NCBI GenBank assembly: GCA_963965975.1
Contig: OZ014418.1
Span: forward strand, 4,600,775 to 4,664,774
DNA length: 64,000 nucleotides
Direction of reading: 5' to 3'
Source of the DNA: Xestospongia bergquistia
Lineage: Eukaryota; Porifera; Demospongiae; Haplosclerida; Petrosiidae
The notes beneath the pieces were generated by a model. It worked only from the letters and a program-made list of their open reading frames with translations. It had not been told where the DNA came from and made no database searches. Below, piece by piece: positions 11,834 through 24,725 of this stretch (positions are counted from its first letter, which is position 1; each line of letters starts with the position of its first letter). Position numbers and translations under genes: made by a program.

Positions 11834-14315
11834 AATGTTTAAACTATTGAGTAAAGATTATAAAGGAAACTGCTCAGTCTAAAGGACTCTATGGGACTAA
11901 AGAAGTAAACTGCTATGAACAGTTTAGTAAGTTGGTTTTTATTAACACTCTAATGTCTTTAATTTATAGACTTTATAAGGATTAGACTATTGAGTGAAGT
12001 TTGTAAAGTAGTGTGATAGGTCTAAAGGACTCTATGGGACTAACTAAGTAAACTGCTATTAACAGTTTAGTAAGTTGGTTTTCATTAACACTCTAAAGTC
12101 TTTAATTTAAAGACTTTAGAAGGTTTAAACTATTGAGTAAAGTTTATAGAGTAAACTGCTCAGTCTAAAGGACTCTATGGGACTAAAGAAATAAACTGCT
12201 ATTAACAGTTTAGTAAGTTGGTTTGCATTAAAACTCTAAAGTCTTTAATTTAAAGACTTTAGAAGGTTTAAACTATTGAGTAATGTTTATAAAGTAAACT
12301 GCTCAGTCTAAAGGACTCTATGGGACTAAAGAAATAAACTGCTATTAACAGTTTAGTAAGTTGGTTTGCATTAACACTCTAAAGTCTTTAAATTAAAGAC
12401 TTTAGAAGGTTTAGACTATTGGGTGAAGTTTGTAAAGTAAACTGATAGGTCTAAAGGAATCTATGGGACTAACTAAATTAACTGCTATTAACAGTTTAGT
12501 AAGTTGGTTTGCATTAACACTCTAAAGTCTTTAATTTAAAGACTTTAGAAGGTTTAAACTATTGAGTAAAGTTTATAAAGTAAACTGCTCAGTCTAAAGG
12601 ACTCTATGGGACTAAAGAAATAAACTTCTATGAACAGTTTAGTAAGTTGGTTTGCATTAACACTCTAAAGTCTTTAATTTAAAGACTTTAGAAAGTTTAG
12701 ATTTTGAGTAAAGTTTATAAAGTAAACTGCTCACTCTAAAGGACTCTATGGTACTAAAGAAATAAACTGGTATTAAAAGTTCTGTAAGTTGGTTTATATT
12801 AACAGTCAAAAGTCTTTAAATTAAAGAGGTTTGAATGTTTAGACTATTGAGCGAGGTTTATAAAGTAAACAGGTCAGTCTAAAGGACTCTATGAAACTAA
12901 CTAAATAAAATGTTATTACTAGTTTAGTAAGTTGGTTTGCATTAACCCTCTAAAGGCTTTAATTTAAAGACTTTAGAAGGATTAGACTATTGAATGAAGT
13001 TTGTAAAGTAAACTGATAGGTCTAAAGGACTCTATGGGACTAACTAAATAAACTGCTATTAACAGTTCAGTAAGTTGGTTTGCATTAACACTCTAAAGTC
13101 TTTAATATAAAGACATTAGAAGGTTTAAACTATTGAGTAATGTTTATAAAGTAAACTACTCAGTCTAAAGGACTCTATGGGACTAAAGAAATAAACTGCT
13201 ATTAACAGATTAGTAAGTTGGTTTGCATTAACACTCTAAAGTCTTTAATTTAAAGACTTTAGAAGGATTAGACTATTGAGTGAAGTTTGTAAAGTAAACA
13301 GATAGGTCTAAACGACTCTATGGGACTAACTAAATTAACTGCTATTGACAGTTTAGTATGTTGGTTTGCATTAATCCTTTAAAGTCTTTAATTTAAAGAC
13401 TTTAGAAGGTTTAGACTATTGAGTGAAGTTTGTAAAGTAAACTGATTGGTCTAAAGGACTCTATGGGACTAACTAAATTAACTGCTATTAACAGTTTAGT
13501 AAGTTGGTTTGCATTAACACTCTAAAGTCTTTAGTTTAAAGACTTTAGAAGGTTTAAACTATTGAGTAAAATTTATAAAGTAAATTGCTCAGTCTAAAGG
13601 ACTCTATGGGACTAAAGAAATAAACTCCTATGAACAGTTTAATAAGTTGGCTTGCATTAACACTCTAAAGTCTTTAATTTAAAGACTTTTGAAAGATTTG
13701 ATTTTGAGTAAAGTTTATAAAGTAAACTGCTCAATCTAAAGGACTCTATGGGACTAAAGAAATAAACTGCTATTAAAAGTTTAGTAAGTTGGTTTATATT
13801 AACAGTCAAAAGTCTTTAAATTAAAGAGTTTTGGAAAGTTTAGACTATTGAGTGAAGTTTATAAAGTAAACTGGTCAGTCTAAAGGACTCTATGAAACTA
13901 ACTAAATAAACTGTTATTACTAGTTTAGTAAGTTTGTTTGCATTAACACTCTAAGGTCTTTAATTTAAAGACTTTAGAAGGATTAGACTATTGAGTGAAG
14001 TTTGTAAAGTAAACTGATAGGTCTAAAGGACTCTATGGGACTAAAGAAATACACTGCTATTGACAGTTTTGTAAGTTGGTTTGCATTAACCCACTAAAGT
14101 CTTTAATTTAAAGACTTTAGAAGGTTTAGACTATTGAGTGAAGTTTGTAAAGTAAACTGATTGGTCTAAAGGACTCTATGGGACTAACTAAATTAACTGC
14201 TATTAACAGTTTAGTAAGTTGGTTTGCATTAACACTCTAAAGTCTTTAATTTAAAGACTTTAGAAGGTTTAAACTATTGAGTAAAGTTTATAAAGTAAAC
14301 TGCTCAGTCTAAAGG

Positions 14316-16420
14316 ACTCTATGGGACTAAACAAATAAACTCCTATGAACAGTTTAGTAAGTTGGTTTGCGTTAACACTCTAAAGTCTTTAATTTAAAGA
14401 CTTTACAAAGTTTGGATTTTGAGTAAAGTTTATAAAGTAAACTTCTCAATCTAAAGGATCTATGGTACTAAAGAAATAAACTGCTATTAAAAGTTCAGTA
14501 AGTTGGTTTATATTAACAGTCAAAAGTCTATAAATTAAAGAGTTTTGAATGTTTAGACTATTGAGTGAAGTTTATAAAGTAAACTGGTCAGTCAAAAGGA
14601 CTCTATGGGACTAACTAAATTAACTGCTATTAACAGTTTAGTAAGTTGGTTTGCATTAACACTCTAAAGTCTTTAATTTAAAGACTTTAGAAGGTTTAAA
14701 CTATTGAGTTAAGTTTATAAAGTAAACTGTTCAGTCTAAAGGACTTAATGGGACTAAAGAAATAAACTGCTATTAACAGTTTAGTAAGTTGGTTTGCATT
14801 AACACTCTAAAGTCTTTAATTTAAAGACTTTAGAAGGTTTAAACTATTGAGTAAAGTTCATAAAGTAAACTGCTCAGTCTAATGGACTCATTGGGACTAA
14901 AGAAATAAACTGCTATGAACAGTTTAGTAAGTTGGTTTGCATTAACCCTCTAAAGTCTTTAATTTAAAGACTTTAGAAGGTTTAGACTATTGAGTGAAGT
15001 TTGTAAAGTAAACTGATGGTCTAAAGGACTCTATGGCACTAACTAAATTAACTGCTATTAACAGTTCAGTAAGTTGGTTTGCATTAACACTCTAAAGTCT
15101 TTAATTTAAAGACTTTAGAAGTTTTAAACTATTGAGTAAAGTTTATAAAGAAAACTCCTCAGTCTAAAGGACTCTATGGGACTAAAGAAATAAACTGCTA
15201 TTAACAGTTTAGTAAGTTGGTTTGCATTAACACTCTAAAGTCTTTAATTTAAAGACTTTAGAAGGTTTAAACTATTGAGTTAAGTTTATAAAGTAAACTG
15301 TTCAGTCTAAAGGACTTAATGGGACTAAAGAAATAAACTGCTATTAACAGTTTAGTAAGTTGGTTTGCATTAACACTCTAAAGTCTTTAATTTAAAGACT
15401 TTAGAAGGTTTAAACTATTGAGTAAAGTTCATAAAGTAAACTGCTCAGTCTAATGGACTCTATGGGACTAAACAAATAAACTCCTATGAACAGTTTAGTA
15501 AGTTGGTTTGCGTTAACACTCTAAAGTCTTTAATTTAAAGACTTTACAAAGTTTGGATTTTGAGTAAAGTTTATAAAGTAAACTTCTCAATCTAAAGGAT
15601 CTATGGTACTAAAGAAATAAACTGCTATTAAAAGTTCAGTAAGTTGGTTTATATTAACAGTCAAAAGTCTATAAATTAAAGAGTTTTGAATGTTTAGACT
15701 ATTGAGTGAAGTTTATAAAGTAAACTGGTCAGTCAAAAGGACTCTATGGGACTAACTAAATTAACTGCTATTAACAGTTTAGTAAGTTGGTTTGCATTAA
15801 CACTCTAAAGTCTTTAATTTAAAGACTTTAGAAGGTTTAAACTATTGAGTTAAGTTTATAAAGTAAACTGTTCAGTCTAAAGGACTTAATGGGACTAAAG
15901 AAATAAACTGCTATTAACAGTTTAGTAAGTTGGTTTGCATTAACACTCTAAAGTCTTTAATTTAAAGACTTTAGAAGGTTTAAACTATTGAGTAAAGTTC
16001 ATAAAGTAAACTGCTCAGTCTAATGGACTCATTGGGACTAAAGAAATAAACTGCTATGAACAGTTTAGTAAGTTGGTTTGCATTAACCCTCTAAAGTCTT
16101 TAATTTAAAGACTTTAGAAGGTTTAGACTATTGAGTGAAGTTTGTAAAGTAAACTGATGGTCTAAAGGACTCTATGGCACTAACTAAATTAACTGCTATT
16201 AACAGTTCAGTAAGTTGGTTTGCATTAACACTCTAAAGTCTTTAATTTAAAGACTTTAGAAGTTTTAAACTATTGAGTAAAGTTTATAAAGAAAACTCCT
16301 CAGTCTAAAGGACTCTATGGGACTAAAGAAATAAACTGCTATTAACAGTTTAGTAAGTTGGTTTGCATTAACACTCTAAAGTCTTTAATTTAAAGACTTT
16401 AGAAGGTTTAAACTATTGAG
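14316..16420 (+). repeat. Stacked duplication: 1,141 bp built from two 570-bp steps
   Basis: Rare marks repeat at +1,141 bp (8 monomers): CAAATAAACTCCTATGAACAG, CTAAAGGATCTATGGTAC (14,452 and 15,593) and CTGATGGTCTAAAGG. A third element, GAGTTAAGTTTATAAAG followed by GGACTTAATGGG, occurs three times, at 14,706, 15,277 and 15,847, at steps of 571 and 570 bp (4 monomers). Reading left to right, the sequence jumps back 570 bp near 15,270, copies about 180 bp, and jumps back another 570 bp near 15,457. Matched stretches look essentially identical. The second copy leaves the pattern near 16,420. Confidence 0.85.
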
Positions 16421-19400
16421 TAAAGTTTATAAAGTAAACTGCTCAGTCTAAAGGACTCTATGGGACTAAAGAAATAAACTGCTATTAACAGTTTAGTAAG
16501 TTGGTTTGCATTAACCCTATAAAGTCTTTAATTTAAAGACTTTGGAAGGTTTAGACTATTGAGTGAATTGTGTAAAGTAAACTGATTTGTCTAAAGGACT
16601 CTATGGGACTAACTAAATTAACTGCTATTAATAGTTTAGTAAGTTTGTTTGTATTAACACTCTAAAGTCTTTAATTTAAAGACTTTAGAAGGTTTAAACT
16701 ATTGAGTAATGTTTATAAAGTAAACTGCTCAGTGTAAAGGACTCTATAGGACTAAAGAAATAAACTGCTATGAACAGTTTAGTAAGTTGGTTTGCATTAA
16801 CACTCTAAAGTCTTTAATTTAAAGACTTTAGAAAGTTTAGATTTTGAGTAAAGTTCATAAAGTAAACTGCTCAATCTAAAGGACTCTATGGGACTAAAGA
16901 AATAAACTTTTATTAAAAGTTCAGTAAGCTAGTTTATATTAACAGTCAAAAGTCTTTAAATTAAAGAGTTTCGAATGTTTAGACTATTGAGTGCCGTTTA
17001 TATAGTAAACTGGTCAGTCTGAAGGACACTATGAAACTAACTAAATAAACTGTTATTACTAGTTTAGTACGTTGGTTTGCATTAACCCTCTAAAGTCTTT
17101 AATTTAAGGACTTTAGAAGGTTTAGACTATTGAGTGAAGTTTGTAAAGTAAACTGATAGGTCTAAAGGACTCTATGGGACTAACGAAATAAACTGCTATG
17201 AACAGTTTAGTAAGTTTTTTGCATTAACACTCTAAAGTCTTTAATTTAAAGACTATAGAAAGTTTAGATTTTGAGTAAAGTTTATAAAGTAAACTGCTCA
17301 ATCTAAAGGACTCTATGGGACTAAAGAAATAAACTGCTATTAAAAGTTCAGTAAGTTAGTTTATATTAACAATCAAAAGTCTTTAAATTAAAGAGTTTTG
17401 AATGTTTAGACTATTGAGTGAAGTTTATATAGTAAACTGGTCAGTCTAAAGGACTCTATGAAACTAACTAAATAAACTGTTATTACTAGTTTAGTAAGTT
17501 GGTTTGCATTAACCCTCTAAAGTCTTTAATTTAAAGACTTTAGAAGGATTAGACTATTGAATGAAGTTTGTAAAGTAAACTGATAGGTCTAAAGGACTGC
17601 ATGGGACTAACTAAATAAACTGCTATTAACAGTTCAGTAAGTTGGTTTGCATTAACACTCTAAAGTCTTTCATATAAAGACTTTAGAAGGCTTAAACTAT
17701 TGAGTAAAGTTTATAAAGTAAACTGCTCAGTCTAAAGGACTCTATGGGATTAAAGAAATAAACTGCTATTGACAGTTTAGTAAGTTGGTTTACATTAACA
17801 CTGTAAAGTCTTTAATTTAAAGACTTTAGAAGGTTTAGACTATAGAGTGAAGTTTGTAAAGTAAACTGACAGGTCTAAAGGAACCTATGGGACTAACTAA
17901 ATTAACTGCTATTGACAGTGTAGTAAGTTGGTTTGCATTAACACTCTAAAGTCTTTAATTTAAAGACTTTAGAAGGTTTAAGCTATTGAGTAAAGTTTAT
18001 AAAGTAAACTGCTCAGTCTAAAGGACTCTATGGGACTAAAGAAATAAACTGCTAGTAACGGTTTAGTAAGTTTGTTTGCATTAACCCTTTAAAGTCTTTA
18101 ATTTAAAAACTTTTGAAGGATTAGACTATTGAGTGAAGTTTGTAAAGTAAACAGATAGGTCTAAAGGACTCTTTGGGACTAACTAAATTAACTGCTATTA
18201 ACAGTTTAGTAAGTTGGTTTGCATTAACACTCTAAAGTCTTTAATTTAAAGACTTTAGAAGGTTTAAACTAGTGGATAAACTTTGTAAGGTAGACTGCTA
18301 AGTTTAAAGGACTCTATGAGACTAAAGAAATGAACTGCTATTAACAGTTCAGTAAGTTGGTTTGCATTAACACTCTAAAGTCTTTAATTTAAAGACTTTA
18401 GAAGGTTTAAACTATTGAGTAAAGTTTAGAAAGTAAACTGCTCAGTCTAAAGGACTCTATGGGACTAAAGAAATGAACTGCCATTAACAGTTTAGTAAGT
18501 TGGTTTGCATTAACCCTCTAAAGTCTTTAATTTAAAAATTTTAGAAGGTTTAGCTATTGAGTGAAGTTTGTAAAGTAAACAGTTAGGTCTAAAGGACTCT
18601 ATGGGACTTACTAAATTAACTGCTATTAACAGTTTAGTAAGTTGGTTTGCATTAACACTCTAAAGTCTTTAATTTAAAGACTTTAGAAGGTTTAAACTAT
18701 TGAGTAAAGTTTATAAAGTAAATTGCTCAGTCTAAAGGACTCTATGGGTCTAAAGAAATAAACTGCTATTAACAGTTTAGTAAGTTTGTTTGCATTAACA
18801 CTCTAAAGTCTTTATTTTAAAGACTTTAGAATGTTTAGACTATTGGGTAATGTTTATAAGGTAAACTGCTAAGTTTAAAGGACTCTATGGGACTAAAGAA
18901 ATGAACTGCTATTAACAGTTCAGTAAGTTTGTTTGCATTAACACTCTAAAGTCTTTAAATAAAAGACTTTAGAAGGTTTAGACTATTGAGCGAAGTTTAT
19001 AAAGAAAACTGGTCAGTCTAAAGGACTCCATGAAACTAACTAAATAAACTGTTATTACTAGTTTAGTAAGTTTGTTTGCATTAACCCTCTAAAGTCTTTT
19101 ATTTAAAGACTTTAAAAGGATTAGACTATTGAGTGAAGTTTGTAAAGTAAACTGATATGTCTAAAGGACTCTATGGGACTAACTAAATAAACTGCTATTA
19201 ACAGGTCAGTAAGTTGGTTTCCATTAACACTCCAAAGTCTTTAATATAAAGACTTTAGAAGTTTTAAACTATTGAGTAAAGTTTATAAAGTGAACTGCTC
19301 AGTCTAAAGGACTCTATGGGACTAAAGAAATAAACTGCTATTAACAGTTTAGTAAGTTGGTTTGCATTAACCTTCCAAAGTCTTTAATTAAAAACTTTAG

Positions 19401-22400
19401 AAGTTTTAGACTATTGAGTGAAGTTTGTAAAGTAAACGGATAGGTCTAAAGGACTCTATGGGACTAACTAAATTAACTGCTATTAACACTTTAGTAAGTT
19501 GGTTTGCATTAACACTCTAAAGTCTTTAATTTAAAGACTTTAGAAGGTTTAAACTATTGGGTAAAGTTTATAAGGTAGACTGCTAAGTTTAAAGGACTCT
19601 ATGGGACTAAAGAAATGAACTGCTATTAACAGTTCAGTAAGTTGGTTTGCATTAACCCTCTAAAGTCTTTAATTTAAAGACTTTAGAAGGTTTAAACTAT
19701 TGAGTAATGTTTAGAAAGTAAACTGCTCAGTCTAAAGGACTCTACGGGACTAAAGAAATAAACTGCTATTAACAGTTTAGTAAGTTGGTTTGCATTAACC
19801 CTCAAAAGTATTTAATTTAAAAACTTTAGAAGGTTTAGACTATTGAGTGAACTTTGTAAAGTAAAGAGATAAGTCTAAAGGACTCTATGGGACTAACTAA
19901 ATTAACTGCTATTAACAGTTTAGTAAGTTGGTTTGCATTAACAATCTAAAGTCTTTAATATAAAGACTGTAGAAGGTTTAAACTATGGAGTAATGTTTAT
20001 AAAGTAAACTGCTCAGTCTAAAGGACTCTATGGGACTAAAGAAATAAACTGCTATTAACAGTTTAGTAAGTTGGTTTGCGTTAACACTCTAAAGTCTTTA
20101 ATTTAAAGACTTTAGAAGGTTTAGGCTATTGGGTAAAGTTTATAACGTAGACTGCTAAGTTCAAAGGACTCTATGGGACTAAAGAAATGAACTGCCATTA
20201 ACAGTTCAGTAAGTTGGTTTGCATTAACACTCTAAAGCCTTTAAATAAAAGACTTTAGAAGGTTTAGACTATTGAGCGAAGTTTATAAAGTAAACTGGTC
20301 AGTCTAAAGGACTCTATGAAACTAACTAAATAAACTGTTATTACTAGTTTAGTAAGTTTGTTTGCGTCAACCCTCTAAAGTCTTTAATTTAAAGACTTTA
20401 AAAGGATTAGACTAATGAGTGAAGTTTGTAAAGCAAACTGATAGGTCTAAAGGACTCTATGTGACTAACTAAATAAACTGCTATTAACAGGTCAGTAAGT
20501 TGGTTTGCATTAACACTCTAAAGTCTTTAATATAAAGACTTTAGAAGGTTTAAACTATTGATTAAAGTTTATAAAGTAAACTGCTCAGTCTAAAGGACTC
20601 TATGGGACTAAAGAAATAAACTGCTATTAACAGTTTAGTAAGTTGGTTAGCATTAACCCTCTAAAGTCTTTAATTTAAAGACTTTAGAAGGTTTAGACTA
20701 TTGAGTAAAGTTTGTAAAGTAAACTGATAGTTCTAAAGGACTCTATGGGACTAACTAAATTAACTGCTATTAACAGTTTAGTAAGTTGGTTTGCATTAAC
20801 ACTTTAAAGTCTTTAATTTACAGACTTTAGAAGGTTTAAACTATTGAGTAAAGATTATAAAGTAAACTGCTCAGTCTAAAGGACTCTATGGGACTAAAGA
20901 AATAAACTGCTATTAACAGTTTAGTAAGTTTGTTTGCATTAACATCTAAAGTCTTTAATTTAAAGACTTTAGAAGGTTTAAACTATTGAGCGAAGTTTGT
21001 AAAGTAAACTGATTGGTCTAAAGGACTCTATCGACTAACTAAATTAACTGCTATTAACACTTTAGTAAGTTTGTTTGCATTAACACTCTAAAGTCTTTAA
21101 TTTAAAGACTTTAGAAGGTTTAAACTATTGAGTAAAGTTTATAAAGTAAACTACTAAGTCTAAAGGACTCTATTGGACTAAAGAAATAAACTGCTATTAA
21201 CAGTTTAGTAAGTTGGTTTGCATTAACCCTCTAAAGTCTTTAATTTATAGACTTTAGAAGGTTTAGACTATTGAGTGAAGTTTGTAAAGTAAACTGATTG
21301 GTCTAAAGGACTCTATGGGACTAACTAAATTAACTGCTATTAACAGTTTAGTAAGTTGGTTTGCAATAACACTCAAAAGTCTTTAATTTAAAGACTTTAG
21401 AAAGATTAGATTTTTAATAAAGTTTATAAAGTAAACTGCTCAATCTAAAGGACTCTATGGGACTAAAGAAATAAACTGCTATTAAAAGTTCAGTAAGTTA
21501 GTTTATATTAATAGTCAAAAGTCTTTAAATTAAAGAGTTTTGAATGTTTAGACTATTGAGTGAAGTTTATAAAGTAAACTGGTCAGTCTAAAGGACTCTA
21601 TGAAACTAACTAAATAAACTGTTATTACTAGTTTAGTAAGTTGGTTTGCATTACCCTCTAAAGTCTTTAATTTAAAGACTTTAGAAGGATTAGACTATTG
21701 AGTGAAGTTTGTAAAGTAAACTGATAGGTCTAAAGGACTCTACGGGACTAAATAAGGAAATTGCTATTAATAGTTCAGTAAGTTGGTTTGCATTAAAACT
21801 CTAAAGTCTTTAATATAAAGACTTTAGAAGGTTTAAACTGTTGAGTAAAGTTTATAAAGTAAACTGCTCAGTCTAACGGACTCTATGGGACTAAAGAAAT
21901 AAACTGTTATGTACAGTTTAGTAAGTTGGTTTGCATTAACACTCTAAAGTCTTTAATTTAAAGACTTAAGAAGGTTTAGACTATTGAGTGAAGTTTGTAA
22001 AGTAAACTGATAGGTCTAAAGGAATCTATGGGACTAACTAAATTAACTGCTATTAACAGTTTAGTAAGTTGTTTTGCATTAACACTCTAAAGTCTTTAAT
22101 TTAAAGACTTTAGAAGGTTTAAACTATTAAGTAAAGTTTATAAAGTAAACTGCTCAGTCTAAAGGACTCTATGGGACTAAAGAAATAAACTGCTATTAAC
22201 AGTTTAGTAAGTTCGTTTGCATTAACACTCTAAAGTCTTTAATTTAAAGACTTTAGAAAGTTTAGATTTTGAGTAAAGTTTATAAAGTAAACTGCTCAAT
22301 CTAAAGGACTCTATGGGACTAACTAAATAAACTGCTATTAAAAGTTCAGTAAGTTAGTTTATATTAACAGTCAAAAGTCTTTAAATTAAAGAGTTCTGAA

Positions 22401-23583
22401 TGTTTAGACTATTGAGTGAAGTTTATGAAGTAAACTGGTCAGTCCAAAGGACTCTATGAAACTAACTAAACAAACTGTTATTACTAGTTTAGTAAGTTGG
22501 TTAGCATTAACCCTCTTAAGTCTTTAATTTCAAGACTTTAGAAAAATTAGACTATTGAGTGAAGTTTGTAAAGTAAACTGATAGGTCTAAAGGACTCTAT
22601 GAGACTAACTAAATAAACTGCTATTAATGGTTCAGTAAGTTGGTTTGCATTAACACTCTAAAGTCTTTAAATTAAAGACTTTAGAAGGTTTAAACTACTG
22701 AGTAAAGTTTTTAAACTAAACTGCTCAGTCTAAAGGACTCTATGGGACTAAAGAAATAAACTGCTATTAACAGTTTAGTAAGTTGGTTTGCATTAACCCT
22801 CTAAAGTCTTTAATTTAAAAACTTTAGAAGGTTTAGACTATTGAGTGAAGTTTGTAAAGTAAACAAATAGGTCTAAAGGACTCTATGGGACTAACTACAT
22901 TAACTGCTATTAACAGTTTAGTAAGTTGGTTTGCATTAACACTCTAAAGTCTTTAATTTAAAGACTTTAGAAGGTTTAAACTATTGGGTAAATTTTATAA
23001 GGAGACTGCTAAGTTTAAAGGACTCTATGGGACTAAAGAAATGAACTGCTATTAACAGTTCAGTAAGTTGGTTTGCATTAACACTCTAAAGTCTTTAATT
23101 TAAAGACTTTAGAAGGTTTAAACTATTGAGTAAAGTTTATAAAGCAAACTGCTCAGTCTAAAGGACTCTATGGGACTAAAGAAATAAACTGCTATTAACA
23201 GTTTAGTAAGTTGGTTTGCATTAACCCTCTAAAGTCTTTAATTTAAAAACTTTTGAAGGTTTAGACTATTGAGTGATGTCTGTAAAGTGAACAGAGAGGT
23301 CTAAAGGACTCTATGGGACTAACAAAATTAACTGTTATTAACAGTTCAGTAAGTTGGTTTCCATTAACACTCTAAAGTCTTTAATTTAAAGACTTTAGAA
23401 GGTTTAAACTATTGAGTAAAGTTTATAAAGTAAATTGCTCAGTCTAAAGGACTCTATTGGACTAAAGAAATAAACTGCTATTAACAGTTTTGTAAGTTTG
23501 TCTGCATTAACACTCTAAAGTCTTTAATTTAGGGACTTTAGAAGGTTTAGACTATTGGGTAAAGTTTATAAGGTAGATTGCTA

Positions 23584-24725
23584 AGTTTAAAGGACTCTAT
23601 GGGACTAAAGAAATAAACTATTAACAGTTTAGTAAGTTGGTTTGCATTAACACTCTAAAGTCTTTAAATAAAAGACTTTAGAAGGTTTAGACTATTTAGC
23701 GAAGTTTATAAAGTAAACTGGTCAGTCTAAAGGACTCCATGAAACTAACTAAATAAACTGTTATTACTAGTTTAGTAAGTTTTTTTTGCATTAACCTTCT
23801 AAAGTCTTTAATTTAAAGACTTTAAAAGGATTAGACTATTGAGTGAAGTTTGTAAAGTAAACTGATAGGTCTAAAGGACTCTATGGGACTAACTAAATAA
23901 ACTGCTATTAACAGTTCAGTAAGTTGGTTTGCATTAACACTCTAAAGTCTTTAATATAAAGACTTTAGAAGGTTTAAACTATTGAGTAAAGTCTATAAAG
24001 TAAACTGCTCAGTCTAAAGGACTCTATGGGACTAAAGAAATAAACTGCTATTAACAGTTTAGTAATTTGGTTTGCATTAACACCTAAAGTCTTTAATTTA
24101 AAGACTTTAGAAGGTTTAGACTATTGGGTAAAGTTTATAAGGTAGACTGCTAAGTTTAAGAGGACTCTATGGGACTGAAGAAATGAACTGCTATTAACAG
24201 TTCAGTAAGTTGGTTTGCATTAACACTCTAAAGTCTTAAAATAAAAGACTTTAGAAGGTTTATACTATTGACCGAAGTTTATAAAGTAAACTGTCAGTCT
24301 AAAGGACTCCATGAAACTAACTAAATAAACTGTTATTACTAGTTTAGTAAGTTAGTTTGCATTAACCCTCTAAAGTCTTTAATTTAAAGACATTAAAAGG
24401 ATTAGACTATTGAGTGAAGTTTGTAAAGTAAACTGATAGGTCTAAAGGACTCTATGGGACTAAATAAATAAACTGCTATTAACAAATCAGTAAGTTGGTT
24501 TGCATGAACACTCTAAAGTCTTTAATATAAAGACTTTAGAAGGTTTTAACTATTGAGTAAAGTTTATAAAGTAAACTGCTCAGTCTAAAGGACTCTATGG
24601 GAATAAAGAAATAAACCGCTATTAACAGTTTAGTAAGTTGGTTTGCATTAACACTCTAAAGTTTTTAATTTAAAGACTTTAGAAGGTTTAGACTATTGGG
24701 TAAAGTTTATAAGGTAGACTGCTAA
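23584..24725 (+). repeat. G-C-A'-B 4-mer higher-order units (2 copies, about 571 bp)
   Basis: Monomer starts are G 23,584, C 23,725, A' 23,869, B 24,012, then G 24,154, C 24,297, A' 24,440, B 24,593, then G 24,726. The unit length is 570-572 bp. C monomers here use GGACTCCATGAAAC and are followed by an AAAAGGATTAG tail. The same order resumes at 26,728 after an intervening 7-mer duplication. Confidence 0.85.
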
